The translations under genes and the position numbers were made by a program. 64,000 nucleotides of DNA from Cryptomeria japonica (lineage: Eukaryota; Streptophyta; Pinopsida; Cupressales; Cupressaceae): positions 315,768,041-315,832,040 of the forward strand of contig NC_081405.1 in NCBI RefSeq assembly GCF_030272615.1, given 5' to 3'. The first letter of the stretch is position 1. Each line of letters starts with the position of its first letter. Shown one piece after another: positions 1-10,952 of this stretch. The notes beneath the pieces were generated by a model, which was given only the letters and a program-made list of their open reading frames with translations, was not told the origin of the DNA and ran no database searches.

Positions 1-1316
1 AAGGAATTGATTTTGAGGAGACTTTTGCTCCAATAGCAAGAATTGAAGCTGTTAGATTATTTCTTGCTTATGTTGCTTACAAAGATTTCAAAGTTTGTCA
101 GATGGATGCTAAGTTAGCCTTTCTTAATGGTGAGTTGGAAGAGGAAGTTTTATATAGAGAAACCAGATGGATTTCAGTTGACAAATCGGGGAGATATGGT
201 TTGTAGATTGAAGAAAACACTGTATGGGTTAAAGCAAGCCCCAAGAGCTTGGTATGCCAGATTGGATAAGTATTTGCTAAAGATTGGATTCAATAAAGGT
301 ACTACTGATAGTAATTTGTACTTCAATATTGATCGTGATAACATCTTGATTGTTGAAGTTTTTGTTGATGATATTATTTTTGGAGGAAATGATAGTTTGT
401 GCAAGAAGTTTGCTGATGAAATGGAAAATGAGTTTGAGATGTCTATGATTGGTGAAATGAAATTCTTTTTGGGATTACAAATTACTCAATTGGATAAAGA
501 CATTTTTATCTCTCAGTCTAAGTATATGAAGGAATTGTTGAAGAAGTTTGGTTTAGATGATACAAAGCCAGGTGGTACCCCTATGGTAACCGGATGTAAG
601 TTAACAAAGGATGATGATTCTCCGAAAGCAAATAAGACTAGATACAGATTAATGATTGGTGGATTGTTATATTTGACTTAAAATAGACTAGATATTATGA
701 ATGTTGTATGTCTTGTTGCTAGATTTCAAGTTGATCCTAAGGAATCTCATGTTGTTGATGTTAAAAGGATTTTTCGATACTTGAAAGGGATAGTTGATTT
801 TGGTTTGTGGTATCCTAAAGATGATAATTTTACTTTGAGTGCTTTTACTGATGCTAATTGGGAAGGTGATGTTGATGACTAGAAGAGTACTAGTGGTGGT
901 GCATTTTTCTTGGGCAAGAGATTGGTTTCATGGATGAGTAAGAAGTATAATGCTATTTCTTTATCTATTGCAGAGGCTGAATACATTGATGCTGCTAGCA
1001 ATTGTACTTAGGTGATATGGGTGAAGCAGATGTTAAAGGATATCAGAGTTGTTTTTGATGAGCCTACTACTATATACTGTGATAATTCAAGTGCTATCAA
1101 CATTTTTAAGAATCCGATGTTGCATTCAATGACTAAGTATATATCAATCTTAATTTCATTTCTTGAGAGAAAAGGTGAATGAGAAGGAAGTCAGATTGGA
1201 GTATGTATCTATAAAGGAACAAATTGTAGATATCTTCACGAAGCCTTTGCCTAAGGATACTTTTGAGTATCTCTGAGAGAAGCTAGGGGTGATTGCCCCT
1301 CCTGATAAGAACTAAG
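1..1316 (+). pseudogene. copia pol remnant: reverse transcriptase and RNase H
   Basis: The translation runs from the RT fingers into RNase H and the pol C-terminus. Motifs seen: [27 protein letters not shown], the catalytic FVDDIIFGG (usually YVDD), FFLGLQI, then RNase H with FTDANWEGD, STSGGAFFLG, AEAEYIDAAS and YCDNSSAI. The order is that of Ty1/copia pol, in which RNase H follows RT and integrase lies upstream. The frame is broken by a shift near 160-200 and by stops at about 679, 880, 1010 and 1275. At each stop the surrounding protein suggests that Gln, Trp or Arg once stood there. RT would copy element RNA in cytoplasmic particles; this copy cannot. The family call is secure. Confidence 0.93.
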
Positions 1317-1594
1317 ATGCATGGAGTTGCATTAGTCCAGTGAATCTCATAGAGATATCTTGTGATCCAGATTGATGTGTGGTGGTTGTTACTTAGGGGG
1401 AGTAGTCAATGTGGTAGTTCAGAATTTCAGATTTGTTAGTTTTGATGTTCAACTATGGAGAGAGAGAGTTTGGTCAAAGACAAAGATTGTTGAGAATATT
1501 TGTGCAATATGTGCCTTTAGCATTGATGTCAAAGGGGGAGGGAGAGCTATGTGAAAAACCTGTGTTGAGCTGTGTGCATGATCTAAGGGGGAGC
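1317..1594 (+). other. copia post-pol spacer with polypurine tract
   Basis: Non-coding spacer between the pol stop and the 3' LTR. It holds several G-rich words of the aagggggag type (near 1393, 1533 and 1584). The last directly precedes the LTR and is the best candidate primer for plus-strand synthesis. I see no extra ORF. Confidence 0.6.
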
Positions 1595-3014
1595 TGATTA
1601 TTTTCTTTCTTTGCATTGATTATTTTTCACATTCATATGTTGCATCAATGCCATTTGCTAGAATAACGTGTTGTCATTGATGTCAACATATTCATCTATG
1701 TTTCAGTGTTGTAGTTAGATTAATTGAGTTGGTTTGGCCAGTGTGTTGTAGATGAGTTGTTGTAGATTAAAGGGTTTTGAGATAAGTATCTCTAGTTTAT
1801 TCAACAAAAGTTTCAGTGGTCCGCATGGTAATTTGATCGAGTTATGAGATCCGGTATTGCGGTTGGTTTCTTAGTTCTTTAGTGTTGATCAATATTCTAG
1901 ATTTTGCTTCGCATTTCTCTGTGTTGCAATATCTTGGTTTGCAGATTTGGCAGAGTGTTTGGGATGTTCTGGTGTGTCCTCAATTCAGATGGTTCATGAT
2001 TTGGAGGTTCGCAAGTGAATCTTTTAGTTTGAAAATCAATTCAATTAGTGTTCTTGAGGTTCGATATGATGATGATGAAGAATCTAGTAAGTGGTGAGGT
2101 TGTGGTTGTTTCTATGGTAATTCATGATGCTTGTGGATGTTTCTAGATCATTTCCTATCTTTGTTGATGGTCCACATTGATTGTTGTGCGTGTTATTGAT
2201 GATTTTCTTTGATCTGGTGGTGTTCTTTATGTTCTTGGTCAACATGATGATTGTAGCATGTTGAGGATGTTCGAGGCATAATTCTTGGAGATGTTTCATG
2301 TTTGAGGTGTTGTTTTAGGTCCATAATATGTCTTAGTTGACATTGTTTTGGTCTACATGTTATATTGTAGCGTGTGGTTATATTCTTGTAATTTGTGATG
2401 TGTGTTGAGCTGACCTTGAAATATAGGTTGATGATATGTATAAATATATGTAATAGTCATATGAGAGATGTATTTGCGAGTGTATCCGAATGTGTGTGAT
2501 CAGATAAGTGTGCGAGCAATTGTTTTTATCTTTCGGAAGTGTGAAGAAGCGTGGCAGAGCATATCAAATTGTGTGTTTAACTAGAACTGTAATGAGGCAT
2601 GAGGAGATGTTATTTTCTCAGTTCATTATCTTCTAGATGTAATCCAAATTTGTTTGTAATACAATGAGTCTTCCTCACGATTGTAGACCTTCTTGTTTTT
2701 GAGTAGTGAGCTCTAGGCAATGTGTCTGAATGCATGTGCATTCCCCATTGTAATATTTCATATACTTCTAACAGGGTATCATCATATTGTGGGTAGGTTC
2801 TGACAGTGGTTTTTCCCTTGACCGGGTTTTCCACGTCAAAAATCTTGGTGTTATGTATGTTATTGATGTGGTGTTGATTTATGATTTCATTGTTAATTTT
2901 CATATCTGAAATTGTGTTTGAGTTGAATAAAGTTTGTGAGCAAAGTGATTCACCACCCCCCCTCGCCCCCCTCCTCGCCCTCGCCCTCCCACACTTCTCA
3001 GTTTGTTCTTCCAA
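1595..3014 (+). repeat. 3' LTR of the left-edge copia element (boundaries approximate)
   Basis: Starts with TG directly after the purine tract. It contains landmarks shared with the other copia LTRs in this window: a TTTTTCCC word followed by GGGTTTTCCACGT near 2805-2835, and a 'gattcacc' word followed by a run of C near 2947-2965. The end is placed at a CA near 3014, but no partner LTR or target duplication is available to confirm it. Confidence 0.6.
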
Positions 3015-4434
3015 TTTATTTATTTTGTAATTTTTTTGGAACTCCTTTGAGATCACCTTTAATCAAAGATTTGCCTCAACTTATCCCCTATTTCGATTGT
3101 ACTCATATACAAAAGAAGTTTTGTTTACACTTAATCTTTTATTTAATTATAAATTGTTGATATAACATCAGCTCTTAAATAGTATCACATCCTCCTTAAT
3201 AACACATTTAACACCTACAACCTCCAATTTATTTATTTTCTAATTCTGAAACTCCGTTGCAAGATTGTTGGTGTTACATGACTATAATGCATGTCTTATT
3301 TGTCAAATTTATATGAGCCATCCCAAGAGAAAATTGTAGACATCAATAAGCATAATTGTACACACCACTTCTACCTTGTTTCTCACTAGTAACAACTCCA
3401 CCAATATGTAATGTCCCACTTCAACCTTGTTTCTCACCAATAACAACTCATATGTGATATTTGTTTTGGATTGAGGACACTTTATAGGTCTTTAGGTGAA
3501 TTCTCCTCAACCAAATTTGTCAAATTTCTATGACCTATCCAAGATTGTAGACATCCATAAGCATAATTGTTCACACCACTTCAAATTTGTTTCTCACCAA
3601 TAATCACTCCACCAATATGTGATGTCCCACTTCAACCTTGTTTTTCACCAATAACAACTCATATGTGGTATCCTAGGTAAATTCTTCTCAACCCCAATTT
3701 GTCCTTTTTGCATTTTGAATACTTTATAAGGATTTAGGTTAATTCTTCTCAACCCCAATTTATCCACCATTTAAATTGACATAGTACTATTGGTGATATT
3801 TTTTTTTTATATTACGTCTTATAGAAATTTAGTTGAACTATTCTCTAACCTCAATTTCTCCATCTTAAATGACACAATATTGTTGGTGCTATAACTATCA
3901 AATGCCACCTTCAAACATTTATGTTTGAATTTCATTTTGTGTGAAAAATTTCTTCAAATTATCAATTCCCTATTTGAGAAGGATTTTTATGTGACAAAAA
4001 TCCCCCAAAATATTGAAAACATTCATGAGAGAGAGCCACAAATGTTATTTGTATAATTGGACTTGTCCTACATAAATTATTTCTTTAGTAAGAGTCAACC
4101 ATTATATTGTCAATCCCTAAGCATAGTCAACCATTGGATTGTCAATCAATAAAAGCCATCCATTGTATTGCCAATCCCCAAGCATAGTCAACCATTGCAT
4201 TGTCAATCCCCAAGCATATCTCGAGGGAGGAAAACATGTGCATCCTCTTTCTATTGTTAAAATAAAAATATAAAGTAGAGATACATTCTTTAAATGGTAT
4301 TGATGAATTTTTGAAAACCATCAATACATATTTAGTGAATTTAGTGAATTTGGGGTAGCTTTCTAGGTTTGTATTCTATGCTTTGAATATATCCTCGAGC
4401 TTCATTTATAAGTCCTATTTTAACCCATAAGTTG
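3015..4434. other. non-coding DNA with imperfect direct repeats
   Basis: No gene seen. A stretch of about 160 bp near 3299-3460 is repeated imperfectly at about 3519-3670 (shared words include gtagacatc, ataagcataattgt, caccaatatgt and cccacttcaacc). A shorter repeat links about 3009-3055 with 3223-3260. Open frames here are short and without plausible composition. Confidence 0.6.
4092..4219. repeat. short tandem repeat, about 30-35 bp x 4
   Basis: Four imperfect copies of a unit reading roughly agtcaaccattgnattg followed by tcaatccccaagcat. The copies differ by a few substitutions and small length changes. Confidence 0.75.
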
Positions 4435-4435
4435 G

Positions 4436-4840
4436 GTGGACACCCTTGTTTTGCTGCTTATTTTAATAAAAAACATCACCCTTATATCTTAGTAGTTGTT
4501 AACTCAGTAACTAAAGTTCTTTAATATCCAAGTTTGTAATTAATGTCAATGTTGATTGATTTTTGATCGGGTCGACGGATGGTCTCCACCTCCAAGTGTT
4601 CCGAAGATAAATACTAATAGTTCTTCTAGGGGGAATCCTAATCATGCAGGTATCGGTCGTGATAGTTTTGGAAGTGTTCAATTATGTTTTTTCATTTATA
4701 AAAGGTTTCATACAAATAATTACATGGAAGCTCTCACCATGTTTCACCCATGTTGTGTGCTATGTGTTAGTTAACATATTATGCTTCTTTAATTTTTATT
4801 CAATTAAACTCCACGCCCTCACGAAGTCACAATTGTAAAC
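4436..4840 (+). pseudogene. LINE (L1-type) RNase H fragment, copy 1
   Basis: The plus-strand frame at 4556-4774 reads GWSPPPSVPKINTNSSSRGN, then HAGIGRDSFG, then TNNYMEALTM. This is the pattern of the RNase H domain at the C-terminus of plant L1-type LINE proteins (W-P-P-x-G-x-x-K-x-N-x-D-G, GNPG-AG, then N-N-x-x-E). The catalytic Asp of the DG motif is replaced (NTNSS), so this copy is dead. About 330 bp (4436-4765) recur at 9537-9865. The 3' end differs from copy 2 and no tail is seen. Confidence 0.7.
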
Positions 4841-5505
4841 TAACAAATTGGGAAAAACATAGTTGTTCTTTTCCCTCTGAATTTTAAAACAGGTATAGCT
4901 CCCTTATATAATATTCAATGTATTATTCAATATAAATTTGTGCCCACTTTTAACTAGAAAGGAGTAAGACAATACATTCATTCATAAACATGCAATGAAC
5001 ATAACATATGTAAATATTTCCGTTGATAATGAAAACACAGTTTCACAGATTTCAGACTTCACATAAACAAGGAATTGACAAATTAGTATTGCTAGATAAT
5101 ATTCTTTCTCAGATAAATCATTCACATAAATAGATATGATTCAGTGATAATTTAAACCCACAAAGAGGCAAATTCTCAAGATTGAACGCACAGATTCAAG
5201 TCTTTCAGCCAATATCTGTTTTCATCATTCATTCAAAGATAAATAACGGTTCAACATGATTATCTTTGTGAAAGAAACATACAACAAACAACAATAAACC
5301 CAAAACCTTCTATATTTCTCCAAAAATCCGAACCCCTCTTCAGTTTCAAAACATTCCTTAAATAACATCAATTGTTTCTTTTTACCCTTCCGGAGTAATT
5401 TTCCGTGGTAAAAAATTACCAGTAGAAATAGTTTGAAAACATAACAAAAAAATTCTTTTGAGTGAGATAAAAGTGGACATGTCCTCAGAAATGAAAACAA
5501 ATCCT
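4841..5505. other. AT-rich non-coding DNA
   Basis: Nothing recognised on either strand. The minus-strand frame at 5225-5500 lies just beyond the probable stop of the neighbouring minus-strand pseudogene and reads as random hydrophobic sequence. Confidence 0.5.
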
Positions 5506-8500
5506 AACTAGGTATTGGGGATCTTTGAGTTGCGCCATCCTCGACATTCACATTCAGCGCCACCTTCCATTCCTTGTATGTTGCGACGAACTCCTATAAA
5601 GATGGAACACTGAGAATTTCAACAGATGTCATCCTTTGTTTCCATGCCTCTATTTCTATCCAGATCTTCTTGATTTTATCCACTTAGTTAGGTAACTAAT
5701 TTGCGTAAATGTATAATACAGTTTCAACTCTGGCAACCTTTGTAAAATTAGCTGTCGTGGGTTCTGCATTCTTCTTAACTTCGTTCATAGCAACATAGAA
5801 AAGTTTTACAACCACATTCAGTTGCCAAATTCTGACATATTCCCTTTAATTCTTTCTCCCACTTAATTAATTCCACACATTCTGTCTTGAGTGTTGCACT
5901 CCTCCAATCAATATTGCGCTTACTAGTGAATATGAGTGATTCATCAACTATTTTAAGTAGTTTTTCAGTCAGAAACTTAGCCACTCCATACCTTTGAATT
6001 TCATAAATTTGTAAAGAGGTAGACGTCCATTTGGTTTCTTCACTCTCCTGCATTTTAACCTGTGACTGAATGTTTGCTATTAACAACAAGGTTTCATCAA
6101 ACACTTTTCTGGATTCTCGAATAAATTTGCATTCATCATTAATGACTCCATTCACCCAATTGTCAAAAATAGCTTTGATGGCCTTTCCCCTTTGGATCTG
6201 ACTCAATAACTTTTGAATGGCAGGTGATGTGGGATCAAAAGATTGGGAAGCTTGAGCTAACAACTTAGGAGAAGAAGATACACCACTGATCACATCAATG
6301 TAATCCACCAGCACTTTGATCGTCTGTTTCAGCTCCTTCTTATCTTTCCCATCCTTTTGCGATCGGGTTAGCATGCGTTTTGCAAAGACTTCAAAGTGAT
6401 GGTTATCTATATCCCTGTCAACAACTCCAAGCTCTAATTTCTCCACATGCTAACTATCAGCAGAAAGATCAGATGCTTCTCCATCAACCTTTGGCTTTGC
6501 AACCTCCACCATCCATTTACCTATTTTATCATCAATCCCTAACCTTGTCATTGCCTTTTTCCTTTTTGGCTGAGGTGTTTTCATCACATACTTACTCAAA
6601 ACATTGCCGATTGGAAAAGCGATGGGAACAATATTTTTCCTTTTGTTTACAAAAGACACTAGCCATTAGGGAGAACTAACATCAAAATCCTTTAGGATTA
6701 AAGACTTCTCCCGAGTCTGTTCTTTAAAACCAAGAGAAGTGTCAAGGTTTTCAGCAAAATCCAGATCGATATTATCCTTGAAGTGATCCATCTTTGACAA
6801 GTTACTTTCTTCTAGCAACTTATCCTTCTCACCTTCTTCGCCTAGGTCTAGATCAATAAAATGTTCTGCATCCTACAGTTGGCTCCTACCAGTTTTGGCC
6901 CTTGATCTAGTCACATGAACAAAAACAAGTGATCTGATAGCCTCTTTAGTTGTAGAGGTGGGTTTCTTATGGTGAGAAAATTTCTTGGTTTTTGTTTCTG
7001 TTCCTACAAGACAAATATTTTCAGAAATGTTAGCATCAGGAGCCCTAAAAAACAACTTGTTTAATCATTTGTGATTCTAAACTCTGAGCATCCAATCGTC
7101 TCATTCTAGAAAGCCAATGTATAGTTCTTTGAATCATGATTATTGACCTAACATCAATGTCATCCCTTTCATACTCAAACCAACCTATCTCATCAAAAGG
7201 CTTTGATTTGATTCCATCAAATTCAAGATCAAGGACGTCTTCATCATGATCTGTAACCCCCTCAACATTCACCTCCAGCTTCTAATCAATAATTTGTTGG
7301 ATCCTCAATCTGCTATAGTCTCTTAACCGAACTTCAAGCTCATCTTTACAGTCCTCCCAAAAATCTTCCAAATGGGCAGAAGGAGCATAACTTTTTCCTA
7401 ATTTAAAGGTTTGGACAACAAAGAGTTTATTATCAAAACTATTCCTAGCTTGATAGAAACCAAACTTGAAATTCTTTAAATCAACTCTAACACTGGCTGC
7501 ATCTGCAAATGACTTGCAAGAAAAAGAACCTAATTCAAGGGGAAAGAGGGCTTCACGATCACTTAAATCTGCATACTTTTTAATCACATGTGCCAATTGC
7601 CTGCAAAGCTCTGCTAGCACAAAAACAATCAAAAGCATGCCGAGGCATTTCATGGGTTCCTCCTCAAAACCACCCACCTGAAGGTAAGTGAAGTGGGGAT
7701 ACTGAATATAGTAGCTCTCGTATACTTTGATTAATTGTTGAGCCTCTTCAGAAATCCTTCTTTCCAGATTTCCTGTCAATTCTGCAAACATTCTTTTAGT
7801 AAAAACATCATGAACCCACCTATAGTTTTCCAAAGCCTTTTCACTTTGAAAACAGGGATAGAATTCAAAAATCCGAATTCCTTCAAACACTAGGGCTCAA
7901 GGTACTTCTTGCCATTCTTTTGTGCATGCCAGACAATATAAGATATGAAGACATGTAGAAATCCTTATCCCTGAACTGCGCTTGTTTCAATTGATCTTGG
8001 AGTGCTTCTACAATAACCTCTCCCTAATCAATGTAGTAGGCTCCTTCTAAGATGACTTGGATGAAATGATACATCCATTCCGCGAATAGATTAGAATTGA
8101 CCACTCCCCTAACCTTATGCAACAGAACTATCAAATCCCTAATGTACGGTTTCACATGATCTCTATTCAAGGATTTCGGTAAGCGAGAGCCACCTCTATG
8201 AGGTTTAATCAACCAGCTTCTAGCAATAACATTTCTATGCTTGTCTGCCTTCGCATGAAATATTGTAACAAAGAGAGAAGGTATAAATTGAAATTATGCA
8301 TCCCTCTCAGGAATTCTAAATATTGAGACGAGTGTTTCTTGGTTCACTGTTAACAAGACTTGACCATCATCTTTCCTTATACACTGGTGTCTAATATCAA
8401 ACCTATTGATGCATTCCCTCACCAATTATGGACAAATGATCGTTAAAGAAAAGGCTGCAACTTCCACCAAACCACTATTTTCTAACTCAGTCATGAATGG

Positions 8501-8828
8501 TTTTGACATTTGACTTTTTAACCTCTCTAAGAGGTTGCCCATGTCAAAATATCTTGGGGAAGTGTCACTGAATTCAGGATGCACACATTCTAGACTAGCA
8601 ACATTTCTGAATAAATGAAATGCAAACTTCACTTTCACTAACTCAGCCATTAAAATACGATTCCTCAAGCAAGAAAACAAAATCAGAAGTAAAAGCCAAT
8701 AGGAAAACGAAAGAATTGAACTCACCTTGTGTCAACAAATTCCTGAAATCCTTATGCTTGTAGAAAAAGTTTACCTCTCGCCACCTCCAACGCCTTATCA
8801 AAAAAACCGACTCAGCTAGTAAAATCAT
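5506..8828 (-). pseudogene. decayed gene for a large protein of unknown family
   Basis: Minus-strand pieces read as one long protein broken by stops and shifts: 8828-8727 (Arg/Trp-rich start, then a CAAG|GTGAGT donor-like site), 8660-8426 (from MAELVKVKFAFHLF), 8400-7900, 7890-7282 (about 200 codons open), 7272-7045, 6659-6450 and 6446-5775 (223 codons open), to a probable stop near 5506. The middle part is rich in Phe, Tyr and Trp. The region translating 7045-7272 is acidic. The last third is basic and helical, with the motif AKRMLTRSQKDGKDKKE near its start. I do not recognise a family. Layout (folded N-terminal part, acidic linker, helical C-terminus, about 900-1000 residues) recalls ORF2 of element A, but I cannot show homology by eye. 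It could be a host orphan gene or the cargo ORF of an old transposable element. Confidence 0.55.
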
Positions 8829-9536
8829 CGCTTATAACGGTGCCGTATAGAAAATTTAAATTCATTGGGAAACAAATCTGCCTCACACATGTCGAATATT
8901 TTGATATGACAAGCATTAAATGCAATGTCTTAACTTCTGTCACCTCACTCATTCCACTCATTGCAACTGTTTTGACGTGTGTCATTAACTTAACTTTCCA
9001 TGATTACAAACATCCAATCATGTGCCTTGAAAAAGTTGGTGCTTGCTGTTGTCTTTGAAAGAAGAGTTCTGGGTGTACAAAATGAATCATAACATTCCCT
9101 TATTGAACCCCATGAACCCATTGAACAAAAAGGTTCAAGTTAGTTCACACATGTTCAACCATGTTTATGTATTTATCAAAGAAGACTCTAGACTATATTG
9201 AAAAGAAAGAAGAAATAACCGACTTGAACGAAAACAAAAAGTACAAGGCAGTTCATGCTAGTTCAAATAGGTTCACATAAGCTCAATAAGGTACACATTT
9301 TACAAACTGTCGACCTTACATTTAAAGACGAGGATAAAAATTACCATAGAACTAACTTGTCCAAAATGAACCTTGATCATGACATGAACTAGAACACAAA
9401 AATTGAAAGATGACGACAAAACCTAGGATATAGGCAAACCCTTGCCAACACTATGAAAAGAGGTTAGTTTGTTAAAGGTCAACACCCTTGTTTTGCTTCC
9501 TTTCTTTTTTGCTGCCTAGGGGTTATTTGTATAAAG
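8829..9536. other. non-coding DNA upstream of the minus-strand pseudogene
   Basis: No gene seen. The stretch at 9100-9370 is rich in the word gttca and its variants. The word caacacccttgttttgc near 9482 echoes the start of the LINE-linked repeat. Confidence 0.45.
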
Positions 9537-10298
9537 GACCAACACCTTTGTTTTCCTGCTTATTTTAATAAAAAATATCACGTTTGCATTTTAGTAATTG
9601 GTAACTCAATAACTCAAGTTCTTTAATATCTAAGTCTATAGTTAATATCAATATTGATTGATTTTTTATCGGTTTGATTGATGGTCTCCACCTTTAGGCG
9701 TTTTGAAGATAAATACTAATTGTTCTTCTAAAGGAAATGCTGTGTAGAGGCATTGGTCATGATAGTTATAGTTCTAGAGTTGTTCAGTTATGCTTTTCGA
9801 TTTATAAAGTGTTCCGCACGGATAATTATATAGAGGCTCTCACTATGTCGTGTGCTATGAAGAGAGGTTGTATTCTTGGTTGAAAGAAGATTACTTATGA
9901 ATTTGATTAACAAGTGTTGTTGAATAGGCTCTCACCATGTTGTGTGCTATGAAGAGAGGTTTTCTTGGTTGAAAGAAGATTACTTATGAATTTGATTAAA
10001 AAGTGTTGGTGAATGTGTTGAATGAATGAATGATGTTAGTTGACACTTAGCTTTGGTTATCCGACAGATTCTTCGATTGAATACTTCCTTCAAATCCATT
10101 TTCTTTTATCACATTCCTCGAAAATAGAGTTGTAGATTCTTTACGTCGAAACAAGGACATGTAGATAGACAACATTTGCCTCTCAAACAAATAATTGTGG
10201 TGGATAAGACTGTATTTATTTCTTTGCTAGACTGTAGGTCCGTGTTTTGTAAGTCTTTTTGAATTTAATAAATTTTTACTCCTTTAAAAAAATTTATT
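9537..10298 (+). pseudogene. LINE (L1-type) 3' end with RNase H remnant, copy 2
   Basis: The same RNase H segment as at 4436-4765, more decayed. It continues into the C-terminal part of the domain (CAMKRGCILG, then KKITYEFD; usual pattern a-l-x-x-G-W-x-x-G-x-x-x-I-x-x-E-x-D). It ends near 10258-10298 in a tail typical of plant L1 elements: ttaataaatttttactcc followed by a short A-run. These elements retrotranspose by target-primed reverse transcription, and 5' truncation is common. Only the last part of such an element is present here. Confidence 0.7.
9834..10013 (+). repeat. tandem duplication, about 90 bp x 2, in the LINE RNase H
   Basis: Unit 1 (9834-9925) and unit 2 (9926-10013) both run from aggctctcac to gtgttgntgaat, with about eight differences. 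The duplication repeats the C-terminal RNase H motif and would disrupt the domain. Confidence 0.85.
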
Positions 10299-10793
10299 AT
10301 TTTTGGGTTAACTACATACGTTAAGAATAGATAAGTGTAGAAAAGGGGATAAATATGGATTGCATTACATACCAGGAATTAAATTTGAAACCAAAAATAG
10401 ACACACATCCTTCTCCTTTAGAGAAGATTAAATTTTTTAGAGCATTAACCCTAACCTCATTGTAATGAATCCACACATAATATTGACCCCTTGTTTTGAT
10501 TAAGTAAAAGCAGGTATTTGAAAGGTATCCGAACCTTGTACAAGCCAGGAAATCAGAAGAACATGAAAGAAACATGCCTGATCACTTCAAAAGACAGAAA
10601 GATCCCACCCGAACAAAAAGGGGATCAACATACATAACATAAAAAACCAAAAACAAACAGCTCAGGGACAGAATATTGGCCCCTTGTTTGAGCCTCTGCA
10701 GCCCAAGGAAATTACCCCACATGCTAATCCATAAAAGTCATTATTTGAAAAGAAATATAACAAATATTCTTGCTCAAAACAAATATGTACTGA
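10299..10793. other. non-coding DNA
   Basis: Nothing recognised. A minus-strand frame of 84 codons (10321-10575) has no recognisable motif and no repeat context. Confidence 0.45.
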
Positions 10794-10952
10794 CCCATTA
10801 ATTGTCTAGAAGTTTCTGAAAAGCAACATGACTCATGCCTTACCCACCCATTAATTGTCTAGAAGTTTCTAGAAAGCAACATGACTCATGCCTTACCCAC
10901 CCATTAATTGTCTAGAAGTTGTTGAAACGCAGCATTGTATGTCTTACCAACG
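10794..10952. repeat. tandem repeat, 53 bp x 3
   Basis: Units start at 10794, 10847 and 10900, each with cccattaattgtctagaag. The first two are nearly identical; the third is diverged in its second half. Confidence 0.9.

Larger units (their letters stand above)
1..3014 (+). mobile_element. Ty1/copia retrotransposon, 3' part, decayed
   Basis: The left edge cuts into a copia element read on the plus strand. Visible in order are the end of reverse transcriptase, RNase H, a short post-pol spacer, a purine tract (aagggggagc, about 1584-1593) and a long 3' LTR. The 5' half (gag, integrase, 5' LTR) lies outside the window. The right boundary is approximate because no second LTR is available for comparison; the C-rich stretch at 2950-2995 resembles the last part of the other copia LTRs here. 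Several in-frame stops show that it is inactive. Confidence 0.88.

Noticed and set aside
4436-9865. The 5.1-kb-spaced direct repeats considered as LTRs of one element
   Set aside because: Their content is LINE RNase H coding sequence, and neither primer site nor polypurine tract lies inside them.
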